Of a DNA stretch of 64,000 nt, positions 35,034 to 42,978 are shown one piece after another. Each line of letters opens with the position of its first letter. Positions within the stretch are counted from its first letter, which is position 1. The notes under the pieces were generated by a model. The model was not told where the DNA came from and ran no database searches. It saw only the letters and a list, made by a program, of their open reading frames with translations. Origin of the DNA: Bdellovibrio sp. KM01 (GTDB lineage: Bacteria; Bdellovibrionota; Bdellovibrionia; Bdellovibrionales; Bdellovibrionaceae). Where the stretch lies: positions 1,488,001 through 1,552,000 of the forward strand of contig NZ_CP058348.1 in the NCBI RefSeq assembly GCF_013752535.1. The letters run 5' to 3'. Position numbers and translations under genes: made by a program.

Positions 35034-37580
35034 TTATTTTGGGAATAAATAGAATGCTTCGTCGACCATTTCATTCACTCTGTTGAACTTGTTTTCGTCC
35101 GGTGTCTTGAAGTGATCAAGGCCCACTTTGCCTAAAATCTTAAACGGTGAAATGTTCTGCTGAGACAGGATCTCAAACTCAGAAGAAAATGGCGTAGAAA
35201 GCGTCGGGGACACAGTCTTTTTGTTCACTTTCACAAAGTAAATTCCTCCACCCAATCCATCTGCTAAGAACGGAATGTTAGGGGCTGTCCCAGCTCCGAT
35301 ATAAGCGAAGTAAAGGTCCGTCGATGTGGACAGGGAAATATGATCTTTTAAAGGTGAATCCAAAGCATGGGTATAGTGGTCGACGAATTCGCGGGCGAAT
35401 TCGTCGGCAATACCACGTCGGTCATAGCGACTGTCGTTCAAAGCTTTACGAATACGATTTGCCAGAGTATCGAAACCAGGAAGCATCTTGCGCAGTTGCG
35501 CCTCTAAGAATTTTGGTTGATATGTTGGGTCCTCATGATGCTTGCTGACCTCGTTAATCCAGGCTTTGAAAGACTCATAACCCGGCAAGGCTTTCGCCAA
35601 ATTGATATAAGACTGATTTGAAATAAAGCCCGTCTTTTCCACTGACGCCATGTCACTGCGTAAAAGAACGATATCTGCGTCGCCACGAGCTGCAATGGCT
35701 TCCTTCAAGGTCGGGTAGGCCAAGTTCGTATAGGAGATGTATTTTTCGAGGAATGTCACGCGCGGAGCTTTTTTGATCGTGATCTGGATCGCTGAAGGGG
35801 CGCTTTCAATCTGCTTTTGTCCTTCAGCGAGCAAAGCCTTGGCCGCTTGGAAGTACTTCTCACGGCTGACCATGATCTTGTTTAACATCGCCGTGTTATT
35901 CACTTCGAATGCATATTCAGTGTACTGTTGGAACTTCAATTCCATGAACTGATACTGGGCTACGATGTCTGATAACGAAGCTCCGGAGCGAGTTTCAAAG
36001 CTCTTTTCAAAGTCTGTGTGCCAGCCACGAGTCTGCGCCAGGATCGCCATCGGGTCCGTGTCTTTGATCGTGATTGCGTTTTCGAAAACGCGTACTTGCC
36101 AAGGATGCAAATAGATTTTGCCTTTCTCATTGGCGTCTTTAATGACTTTATAGTCAACGATCTCGATGTCTTTAGGATCGATCTTTTGAGCCTGGACATC
36201 CAGGACATATTGCATGTGATCTCTAAAGATATTTCGGTGCGCCAACGTCAAACTGCGACGAGCAAACGTGTGGGGAGCCAGGTCGCCACCTTCACCATAG
36301 AGAAGATACGTACGGTCTGCAATCGGATAAAGTTTGCCGTTAAAAAGCGCATGGGGAATACCCATTTGGTTATAAAAGAAACCATCCGTCAGCATGGTGT
36401 AATTGGTGTTGCCGATTTTAACGAACTTATTTCTCGAGGAAATCGTGTCGTTCATCCACTTGAATTTCTTTTTCATGGCTTTATCAAGCTCTATGCGCTT
36501 GGCTTCTTTGCCGTATGTTGTTGTGGTCGGCAAAATCGCTGTGCGCGGGCTCGAGTCACGGTTGATGTTATTCACCGTGGGTACTGAAGGATCTGTGAAA
36601 GTCACTTCGCGAACCATTTCGCCGAACTCAGCAACACTGTTTCTGAATAGCTGCTTCCAAGTGGGCAGATCATAATAAATATCATAGCCTGGGAAGGTAT
36701 TCATCACGCCAGGATAGCCAGCCTCCTGCAAAATGCGGTTCGCAAAAAGCATGGAGGTTCGGCCATTGCCATCAATAAATGGATGGATCGAAACAAAGCG
36801 ATATTGAAACTCTGCCGCTAGATCAATCGGATCCATCGTGTTTTTATTTTGGTAATACCAGGTTGAAAGTTCACTGATGGCTTTGCCCACAGTTTTATAG
36901 TCTCCGTACACAATCCAACCGCGGCGCTTGTCTTTGCGACTTAGAGGATAAGGGAGTTCAATAAATTTCTTAATCCAAGGGTTCGCTTTCAAAGCCAGAT
37001 ACTGGGATTCTTTTAAAGGATGCAGAATAGGATCGCCGCCCACGTTTTGACGGACCTTAAATCCTGTGGTGTTGCCGATAGACATGTTCTTCGGCATGAT
37101 TTTTCCCATCAGGCTTGCTTCTTTTTTCAAGCCTTCGGAACCCAACTCATGGATGCGCATGATAAGACTGCGGCTGATATCCAAGCGTCCTACAGGGATG
37201 GCATTCAAGTGATCACGGGCATTGGCGTAAGCTTTGTAATTTTCAAGTCCCCAGATTTCAGTGCCGTGCTTGCCATCTTCCTGACCGCGTTTCAAAGAAC
37301 GGTTTGAATAAAAGCGCAGGAAATCAATTTCAGCATCGAGCCATTTGTCCCAACTTAATTTCTGATTGATCGTTGTAAACGTTGCTGGTGCTGCAGGATC
37401 CAAAAGAGGCGGAGTAAGATCCGTGTCCACGAAAACAGCGGAACAACTTAAACCTTCTGACGCAGGGCCTCGAGGATCCACGCAAGCCTCATTCACCGCA
37501 ACAAGTGAAGGTGACTGACAAGATGTGAGAACCAGAGAAAGTGCCGAAATTGTTGTGAAAAATCTGTTTTTCATATGCAT
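35034..37580 (-). CDS. Fic-domain lipoprotein with C-terminal ADP-ribosyltransferase-like region
   Basis: An 848-residue exported protein. The signal peptide ends in lipobox LTSC (Cys21). A Fic domain spans about 190-325 with motif HPFIDGNGRTSM at 266-277. Fic enzymes move AMP or related groups onto Ser, Thr or Tyr; the last Arg of the usual HPFxxGNGRxxR is Met here. A 300-residue middle region is unrecognised. The C-terminus carries, in order and spacing, the three marks of R-S-E ADP-ribosyltransferases: Arg641 in VLLRSDM, SLSTST at 749-754 and EFE at 801-803 in SSEFEIL, followed by ISPFKILGKV. The layout resembles cholera-toxin-type enzymes. It is probably aimed at envelope or prey proteins. 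The ART call rests on motifs seen by eye. ATG 37574 is an alternative start. Confidence 0.8.
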   Translation of the reverse strand: MHMKNRFFTTISALSLVLTSCQSPSLVAVNEACVDPRGPASEGLSCSAVFVDTDLTPPLLDPAAPATFTTINQKLSWDKWLDAEIDFLRFYSNRSLKRGQEDGKHGTEIWGLENYKAYANARDHLNAIPVGRLDISRSLIMRIHELGSEGLKKEASLMGKIMPKNMSIGNTTGFKVRQNVGGDPILHPLKESQYLALKANPWIKKFIELPYPLSRKDKRRGWIVYGDYKTVGKAISELSTWYYQNKNTMDPIDLAAEFQYRFVSIHPFIDGNGRTSMLFANRILQEAGYPGVMNTFPGYDIYYDLPTWKQLFRNSVAEFGEMVREVTFTDPSVPTVNNINRDSSPRTAILPTTTTYGKEAKRIELDKAMKKKFKWMNDTISSRNKFVKIGNTNYTMLTDGFFYNQMGIPHALFNGKLYPIADRTYLLYGEGGDLAPHTFARRSLTLAHRNIFRDHMQYVLDVQAQKIDPKDIEIVDYKVIKDANEKGKIYLHPWQVRVFENAITIKDTDPMAILAQTRGWHTDFEKSFETRSGASLSDIVAQYQFMELKFQQYTEYAFEVNNTAMLNKIMVSREKYFQAAKALLAEGQKQIESAPSAIQITIKKAPRVTFLEKYISYTNLAYPTLKEAIAARGDADIVLLRSDMASVEKTGFISNQSYINLAKALPGYESFKAWINEVSKHHEDPTYQPKFLEAQLRKMLPGFDTLANRIRKALNDSRYDRRGIADEFAREFVDHYTHALDSPLKDHISLSTSTDLYFAYIGAGTAPNIPFLADGLGGGIYFVKVNKKTVSPTLSTPFSSEFEILSQQNISPFKILGKVGLDHFKTPDENKFNRVNEMVDEAFYLFPK

Positions 37581-37683
37581 CTAAAATCGGAACTAATGTG
37601 AATAACCTTGAGGGGCATATTATTGTTGCAATCCTCTGTTTTCCCGACAAAGGTAGAGCCCTGTTTATTTCTGGAGGGGAAAT

Positions 37684-38712
37684 ATGAAGTGGGCATTTTT
37701 TGCCGGGTTGATGCTGTCAGCATCCCTAAGCCAAGCTATTTGCATTCAGACTTTCAACACTTATGGTCCGCTTTACGCGCCCAACATTGCGTCTCGATCT
37801 GAAGCGCTTTCCAAGGAAATTTTAACCTCTCCTTGCGATGTAATTCACTTTCAAGAGGTGTGGAATTCCGGGCAACAAAATGTAATCGTGGACATTTTGC
37901 AACCTCGTTACAACATTAGCGCTCCCAATATGGATTTGAAAATTGGTCTCATGGCTTTGACCAAGGGCCAAATCAACTACACCGACGTTTACACATTCGT
38001 GCTGAATTCAGACAGCTTCATGGATTCTTTAAAAGATATCATGGGTGTTAAAAAAGGTTTCATGAACATGGTGGTACAATTGCCCGGAGTGGCGACGCCG
38101 ATTCTTGCAACCAATGTTCACACGCATCCTTTGTCAGGGGCTGTGCGCATTACGCAGATGCTGGATATTTACCAATGGCGTTTACGTCACTTGGATTATC
38201 CCTGGGTGATGACCGGGGACTTTAATTTCACGGCAGAGTCTTTCGAGTGGAAATTTTTTAAACTCTTGATGGGTGTGCGCGATGTGCAGGAAGAAACTGT
38301 AGGTTACAACGGTCAGTGTACATTCTGCGGGTCACAAAATCCTTTGTCGGATGAAAAAGGCAACTGGGTTCTGGATTATATCTTTGTTTCCAACATCACG
38401 AAAAACATGAATTGGAAATGGCAGATGATTGATTCCCAAATCAATCTGCGCGGTGGTCAAAGATCGCCTCTTTCTGATCACTATGGCGTGCGTGCTCAGT
38501 TAAACCTTGAACAAGGTTCTATTGCATCGGATTGGAAAACAGTTCCGGAAAGAGCTTCTGCGTTTAAAAATATGCTCGAAACTGCACGCAAACATTTGCA
38601 AGCGGCCGAAAATTCTGATTATGACTACTACATCTCGCTGATAGATAAAATCAACGCGCAGCTGGATAGACAGTCCGGACCGGTTTGGGACTATTTGACT
38701 CAGTATAACTAG
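37684..38712 (+). CDS. Secreted endonuclease/exonuclease/phosphatase-family enzyme
   Basis: A 342-residue exported protein of the DNase I/sphingomyelinase fold. The signal ends near SQA. Catalytic motifs in order are HFQEVW (metal-binding Glu), TGDFNF (Asp and Asn), LDYIF and SDHYGV (Asp and His). Four or more cysteines suggest disulphides. The substrate could be nucleic acid, sphingolipid or phosphoinositide; a nuclease would suit prey digestion, but this is inference. GGAGGGG at 37672-37678 gives a strong start. A subtilisin gene follows after 7 bases. Confidence 0.88.
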   Translation: MKWAFFAGLMLSASLSQAICIQTFNTYGPLYAPNIASRSEALSKEILTSPCDVIHFQEVWNSGQQNVIVDILQPRYNISAPNMDLKIGLMALTKGQINYTDVYTFVLNSDSFMDSLKDIMGVKKGFMNMVVQLPGVATPILATNVHTHPLSGAVRITQMLDIYQWRLRHLDYPWVMTGDFNFTAESFEWKFFKLLMGVRDVQEETVGYNGQCTFCGSQNPLSDEKGNWVLDYIFVSNITKNMNWKWQMIDSQINLRGGQRSPLSDHYGVRAQLNLEQGSIASDWKTVPERASAFKNMLETARKHLQAAENSDYDYYISLIDKINAQLDRQSGPVWDYLTQYN

Positions 38713-38719
38713 GGACTAA

Positions 38720-40366
38720 ATGAAGGTTTTCGCTTTTTTCGCAATCTTAATTTCATTGGCGCCAGCGGCCCAGGCGGCTCGCTATATCGTCATGATGAAG
38801 GACGAAGCTCCGCTGTTTGCGGCTCGCCCTTCGTTTGAGCGCGAAATTGCGGGGCGTGTGGAATCCAGTCTGCATCAGATTGGCACTTACATCGTTCAAA
38901 CAGAAGATCCCTCGGATGTTGAACGTCTGAAACAGAATCCTGATGTGGTTTTGGTCGAAGAAGATCAAATCATTCCTTATGAATTAGAAATTCCCCTGTA
39001 TCTGCAACGTGCAGAACTCAACATCAGCGGACGTGCTCCTGCAGATACTCCCGTAGCTGGTGTGCCCTGGGGAGTTGCCGCAATCAAGGCACCGGCCGCC
39101 TGGTCGCTTTCCCGTCAGGGGGAGGGCGCTCGTGTTTTGTTGATCGATAGCGGTCTTGATAAAACTCATCCTTCACTAAAAGATAACTTTGAAAAAGGTC
39201 GCGACTTTACTGGTGAAAGCGACGGCAGCGATATTACAGATATTCGCGGTCACGGAACTCACGTGGCGGGCATTATCGCTGCCAAACAAGACGTGAACGG
39301 CTTTACAGGTGTGGCACCGAAAGCAAAACTGTTAATGGCTCGTGCCTGTTTTGAAAAAGGTTGCTCAACTGCTGCCATGATTGCGGCGATTAACTGGGGT
39401 GTGACTCAAAAAGTTGACGTAATGAATATTTCTATTTCAGGAATTTCTTCCACGGCAGCTCAGGACGAAGCAATCAAACGTGCTGACCAGGCAGGTATCG
39501 CGGTTGTGGCCTCCAGTGGTAACTGGGGTTCAAATCGTGTGTTCTTTCCAGCGGCTCTGCCGACTGTGATTGCTGTGGGTGCAGTGGATCCAAGCATGCT
39601 TCGTGCGACGTTTTCCCAATATGGCCCGGAGCTCGCCCTGGTGGCACCTGGCGTGGATGTGTATTCAACATTCCCGGCAACTCGCGGGAAAGTTCACTCC
39701 GTCAAAATTGAAACATCGACCGGCTTTTCTGTAAAATATCTGGCCAGCACTTTCGGTGGCACACGTGAAGTTCGCAACTCCTTAAAAGGGGAACTGGTGA
39801 ACGTGGGCGAGGGGGACTCGATAGCGGACTATGACGGGAAAAACGTCAAAGGTCGCTTTGTCCTGGTTCGTCGAGGCAAAGGCAAGTTCATGAATAAAAT
39901 CAATAACGCCATCAAAGCCGGCGCCACTGCGATTATCTTTGTTAACAATCGCCCAGGCTTGGAAGTGGGCAGGTTCACGGAAAAGGATAAAACCTTGCCG
40001 ATAGCGATTTTCATGATCGGAAACGGCAACTCGAAAGTGATCGAAGACCGCCTGGCTCGCGGGGAAACCGTGATGGCTACCTTGCAGGCTGCATCTTCAG
40101 GTTTCCAGGTTCTTAGTGGCACTTCCATGGCAGCCCCGCATGTGACTGGCGTTGTGGCCTTGATGAAGGCAGCCAACAAGAAGCTTAAATCCGCCCAAAT
40201 TAAAAAAATATTGATGGCGACGGCCACGCCGCCAACCGCCGACAATCTAAAAAATCAGTACGGTAAAGGCGTTCTCGACGCCGAAAAGGCCGTCCAATTT
40301 TCGACGCGCGTTGGCTCGACCGCCAAAACTGAATTGCTGCAGCCCGAGTTCTCCGTAACGCATTAA
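38720..40366 (+). CDS. Subtilisin-family (S8) serine protease with propeptide and PA insert
   Basis: A secreted 548-residue protease. It has a signal peptide (cut near AQA), an I9 propeptide (about 20-90), and a catalytic domain with Asp143 (VLLIDSGLDKTH), His178 (GHGTHVAG) and Ser469 (SGTSMAAPHV). Between the His and Ser blocks a PA domain is inserted (about 335-435, RFVLVRRGKGKFMNKINNAIKAGA), as in C5a-peptidase-like and vacuolar-type subtilisins. It forms an operon with the preceding nuclease-type gene, giving a paired set of degradative exoenzymes. No terminator is visible before the tRNA gene. Confidence 0.94.
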   Translation: MKVFAFFAILISLAPAAQAARYIVMMKDEAPLFAARPSFEREIAGRVESSLHQIGTYIVQTEDPSDVERLKQNPDVVLVEEDQIIPYELEIPLYLQRAELNISGRAPADTPVAGVPWGVAAIKAPAAWSLSRQGEGARVLLIDSGLDKTHPSLKDNFEKGRDFTGESDGSDITDIRGHGTHVAGIIAAKQDVNGFTGVAPKAKLLMARACFEKGCSTAAMIAAINWGVTQKVDVMNISISGISSTAAQDEAIKRADQAGIAVVASSGNWGSNRVFFPAALPTVIAVGAVDPSMLRATFSQYGPELALVAPGVDVYSTFPATRGKVHSVKIETSTGFSVKYLASTFGGTREVRNSLKGELVNVGEGDSIADYDGKNVKGRFVLVRRGKGKFMNKINNAIKAGATAIIFVNNRPGLEVGRFTEKDKTLPIAIFMIGNGNSKVIEDRLARGETVMATLQAASSGFQVLSGTSMAAPHVTGVVALMKAANKKLKSAQIKKILMATATPPTADNLKNQYGKGVLDAEKAVQFSTRVGSTAKTELLQPEFSVTH

Positions 40367-40423
40367 AAATGGCTTGGCCGTTAAATTTGCCTTTATTATA
40401 ATCAATTGTTAATTCCCGGGAGC

Positions 40424-40499
40424 GATCCTATAGCTCAACTGGATAGAGCTTACGTTTCCTAAACGTCAGATCCCCGTTCAAGTCGGGGTAGGATCACCA
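40424..40499 (+). tRNA. tRNA-Arg (anticodon CCU)
   Basis: Full cloverleaf with encoded CCA: acceptor GATCCTA/TAGGATC, D arm GCTC/GAGC, anticodon loop TTCCTAA giving CCU (reads AGG), variable loop, T arm CCCCG-TTCAAGT-CGGGG and discriminator A. The top anticodon-stem pair is a U-C mismatch; the rest is well paired. No integrase gene lies nearby, so it is not evidently an integration site. Confidence 0.93.
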
Positions 40500-40555
40500 A
40501 TCACTACCTTCATGGGTTTCTATGGACTCACTTTTTTACCTTTGCGAAACAGTAA

Positions 40556-40577
40556 TTAGCACATTTTGAAGTGCTAA
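40556..40577. promoter_or_regulatory. Perfect inverted repeat just upstream of the solute-binding protein gene
   Basis: TTAGCAC and GTGCTAA are separated by eight A/T-rich bases, ending 15 bases before ATG 40593. This could be an operator for a dimeric repressor or a hairpin in the mRNA leader covering the ribosome site. Confidence 0.5.
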
Positions 40578-40592
40578 CATAAAGTGCGACCC

Positions 40593-41381
40593 ATGTTGGA
40601 AATCAAAAAAACCGGATTACTTTTAGCGACTGCACTTTGCTTTGCCTTGCCGGCACAAGCAAAGAAGGTTTTCCGCGTTTTGATGGAAGATAACTGGCCT
40701 CCTTATGCTTACGTTAAGGATGGTCAACCCGCAGGTCTTTCTATAGACCTGGTTAAAGCAGCAATGCGGCTGGAAGGGGCTGAGGTTCAAATTCAGCAAG
40801 TTCCTTATCTGCGTTGCATGGCCCTGACTGAGCCCGAAGGCAAAGAAGTGGCTTGCGCCAATACTGCCAAAAATGAAGAGCTGGCGGCAAAATATGTTTT
40901 CCCCAACAACTACCTTTTCCGCAGCCGCGGTCTGATCGTTGCGAATAAACGCTACGTGAAAGAAGCCCTTAAAAAACCTAAAAAGATTTCTGATCTTGAG
41001 TATAAAACCGTGGCTTTGCCAAGTGGCTTTACTTTCGGTCCCGAGTTCGATGACAACACCCGTATTGTTCGCTATTACACAGTGAATGATATGACAGCGC
41101 TTCGCCTCGTGGAGTCGGGTCGTGTGAAGTTTGCCGCGATTGATGAAATGGTTTTGTACTATTACCTGAATCATCATCCAGAACTTAAAGAGGCGTTGGC
41201 CACGGTGATTGATCTCTCTAATGAGCCGATCTACATGCAGCTTTCAAAAACGCAGCCTGAAGCCATCGAACTTCGCGAGAAGTTTGAACGTGGAATGGCT
41301 GCTCTTAAAGCCTCTCCTGAATACGATGCACTTTTGCAAAAGTACCTGGGTAAGGGAATTCCGGTCGATAAATTTAAATAA
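40593..41381 (+). CDS. Periplasmic solute-binding protein (SBP_bac_3 family)
   Basis: A 262-residue exported protein with a signal ending AQA and the family-3 binding fold typical of amino-acid receptors (VLMEDNWPPYAYVKDGQPAGLSIDL near the start; LSKTQPEAIELREKFERGM near the end). No permease or ATPase gene is adjacent, so it is an orphan receptor for a transporter or sensor encoded elsewhere. The usual amino-acid-binding Arg and Asp positions are not clear. A GTG at 40584 is a possible earlier start. An inverted repeat lies directly upstream. Confidence 0.88.
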   Translation: MLEIKKTGLLLATALCFALPAQAKKVFRVLMEDNWPPYAYVKDGQPAGLSIDLVKAAMRLEGAEVQIQQVPYLRCMALTEPEGKEVACANTAKNEELAAKYVFPNNYLFRSRGLIVANKRYVKEALKKPKKISDLEYKTVALPSGFTFGPEFDDNTRIVRYYTVNDMTALRLVESGRVKFAAIDEMVLYYYLNHHPELKEALATVIDLSNEPIYMQLSKTQPEAIELREKFERGMAALKASPEYDALLQKYLGKGIPVDKFK

Positions 41382-41389
41382 ATTAAATT

Positions 41390-42112
41390 CTAAGGGACTT
41401 TGAGTTTTTCACTCATCGGTTTACTTGCATCAAACAAGGCGTGGATCTTATTCCATTTCTCACACGTCGGTGATTCAATGAAAACACGCTCGCCCGTCCA
41501 CGGGTGTGTGAACTCGATGCTTCGCGCCTTCAAACACAAGCCTTCGATGCCCAATTCATTTCTGAAAAAGCGATTGTGATGGGAGTCCCCGTGATAAGCG
41601 TCGCCCAACAGGGGATGAGAAATACGATTAAAATGACGACGAATTTGGTGATAGCGACCCGAGTGCGGTTTTACTTCCATCAAGGAATAGCGAGCTGCGG
41701 GAAACTTTTTTCCCACGGCAACCGGAATTTCGATTGTCGCCTGACGGATGAAAGAGGTATGAGCATCCACCAAATTTCCCGTGGAATCGAGCTCCAATGG
41801 AACTTTGATATCGCCAGATTCAGGGACGAAGCCGCGAGCTACTGCCCAATAGGTTTTTTGCGGAGAACGCTCCGCAAACATTTTGCAGATCATGCCCGCC
41901 GCCTGGGATGAAAGAGCGAAAAGCAAAACACCACTGGTCGCCGCATCTAAGCGATGCACCGGATACACATGTTGCTTCATCATATTGCGCACCAGGTACA
42001 GGCAGATTTTATCGCGAGGAATTTTGTACTGCGAATCCTCCGGAGGATGGACGTGAAAACCCGAGGGTTTGTCGACGGCGATAAAATGAGGGTCTTGGTA
42101 CAAAAGCTTCAT
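41390..42112 (-). CDS. RluA-family pseudouridine synthase (TruC-like)
   Basis: RNA-modifying enzyme converting uridine to pseudouridine. The 240-residue protein has the catalytic motif HRLDAATSG with the nucleophilic Asp, the start LLYQDPHFIAVDKPSGFHVHP, and the later RYHQIRRHF and GDAYHGD blocks. It lacks an N-terminal S4 domain, like TruC, which modifies position 65 of certain tRNAs; the RNA target is inferred from that likeness. Confidence 0.92.
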   Translation of the reverse strand: MKLLYQDPHFIAVDKPSGFHVHPPEDSQYKIPRDKICLYLVRNMMKQHVYPVHRLDAATSGVLLFALSSQAAGMICKMFAERSPQKTYWAVARGFVPESGDIKVPLELDSTGNLVDAHTSFIRQATIEIPVAVGKKFPAARYSLMEVKPHSGRYHQIRRHFNRISHPLLGDAYHGDSHHNRFFRNELGIEGLCLKARSIEFTHPWTGERVFIESPTCEKWNKIHALFDASKPMSEKLKVP

Positions 42113-42238
42113 GGGCTCCAGAACCTAGGGGGCTAGCCTCCTTTTGTCCAGTGAATCCTCTGTACGTTTGCAAAAGCTTTTAAAAAAATGGTTCTTGTCC
42201 CGGTGATAACGGATTCTAAAGACACTGGGGAGGTTTCC

Positions 42239-42973
42239 ATGAAATCGAAGAAGGTTCTATTCGTTGCAACCAACTGCAACCGCCTGGGTGATACGGGGTT
42301 AAGAACGGGAGCCTTTTTGTCGGAACTGACTCATCCTTATCAAGAAATTCAAGCCGCAGGATATGAGATCGACATTGCCAGTCCTTTGGGGGGAGAGATT
42401 CCTTTGGATGGTGTGAAGATGGATGATCCCATCAATGCCGTGTGGATGAATGATGAAGATTTTCTGGAGAAAGTTGCTGGCAGTTTATCTGCAGAGGAAG
42501 TTCGCCCTGAAAACTATTGCGCGATTTTCTTTGCCGGGGGCCACGGAGCGATGTTCGATCTTCCACAAAATAAAAAGCTGCAGGAAATCACTTCCGAAAT
42601 TTGGGAACACGACGGCGTGGTCGCGGCTGTCTGCCATGGCGCTGCTGGATTGGTGAATGTCAAAACCTCCCAGGGAGTTTATTTGATCAAGGATCATGAA
42701 GTCGCTGCCTTTAGTAATTCCGAAGAAGAGGCTGTAGGAATGGAAAACGTCGTGCCGTTCTTACTTCAGGATAAAATTCAATTCCGCGGAGCCACTTACA
42801 CGCATGCCTCAAAGTTTGCCGCTCACGTGGTTAAAAGTGGACGCCTGGTCACGGGTCAAAATCCTGCCTCGGCGATGGGTGTCGGTCAAAGTGTCGTTGA
42901 GGTTTTGGAATTCATTGAAGACGGTCGCGAAGTCCCAGCCGTCAACTGGTGTGAATGGCATGTGAGCCCCTAG
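42239..42973 (+). CDS. DJ-1/PfpI family protein (Hsp31-like)
   Basis: A 244-residue class I glutamine-amidotransferase-fold protein. The nucleophile elbow AAVCHGAAG has Cys142 followed by His143, and a conserved Glu lies near residue 29 (TGAFLSEL), with FAGGHGAMFDLP before it. This is the set-up of Hsp31/YhbO-type proteins, which act as glyoxalases, deglycases or chaperones. ATG 42239 follows GGGGAGG; an in-frame ATG at 42188 lacks a ribosome site. Confidence 0.9.
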   Translation: MKSKKVLFVATNCNRLGDTGLRTGAFLSELTHPYQEIQAAGYEIDIASPLGGEIPLDGVKMDDPINAVWMNDEDFLEKVAGSLSAEEVRPENYCAIFFAGGHGAMFDLPQNKKLQEITSEIWEHDGVVAAVCHGAAGLVNVKTSQGVYLIKDHEVAAFSNSEEEAVGMENVVPFLLQDKIQFRGATYTHASKFAAHVVKSGRLVTGQNPASAMGVGQSVVEVLEFIEDGREVPAVNWCEWHVSP

Positions 42974-42978
42974 CCGGA

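Noticed and set aside
40424..40499. Integration site of a genomic island at tRNA-Arg
   Set aside because: No integrase or repeated tRNA end was found on either side.
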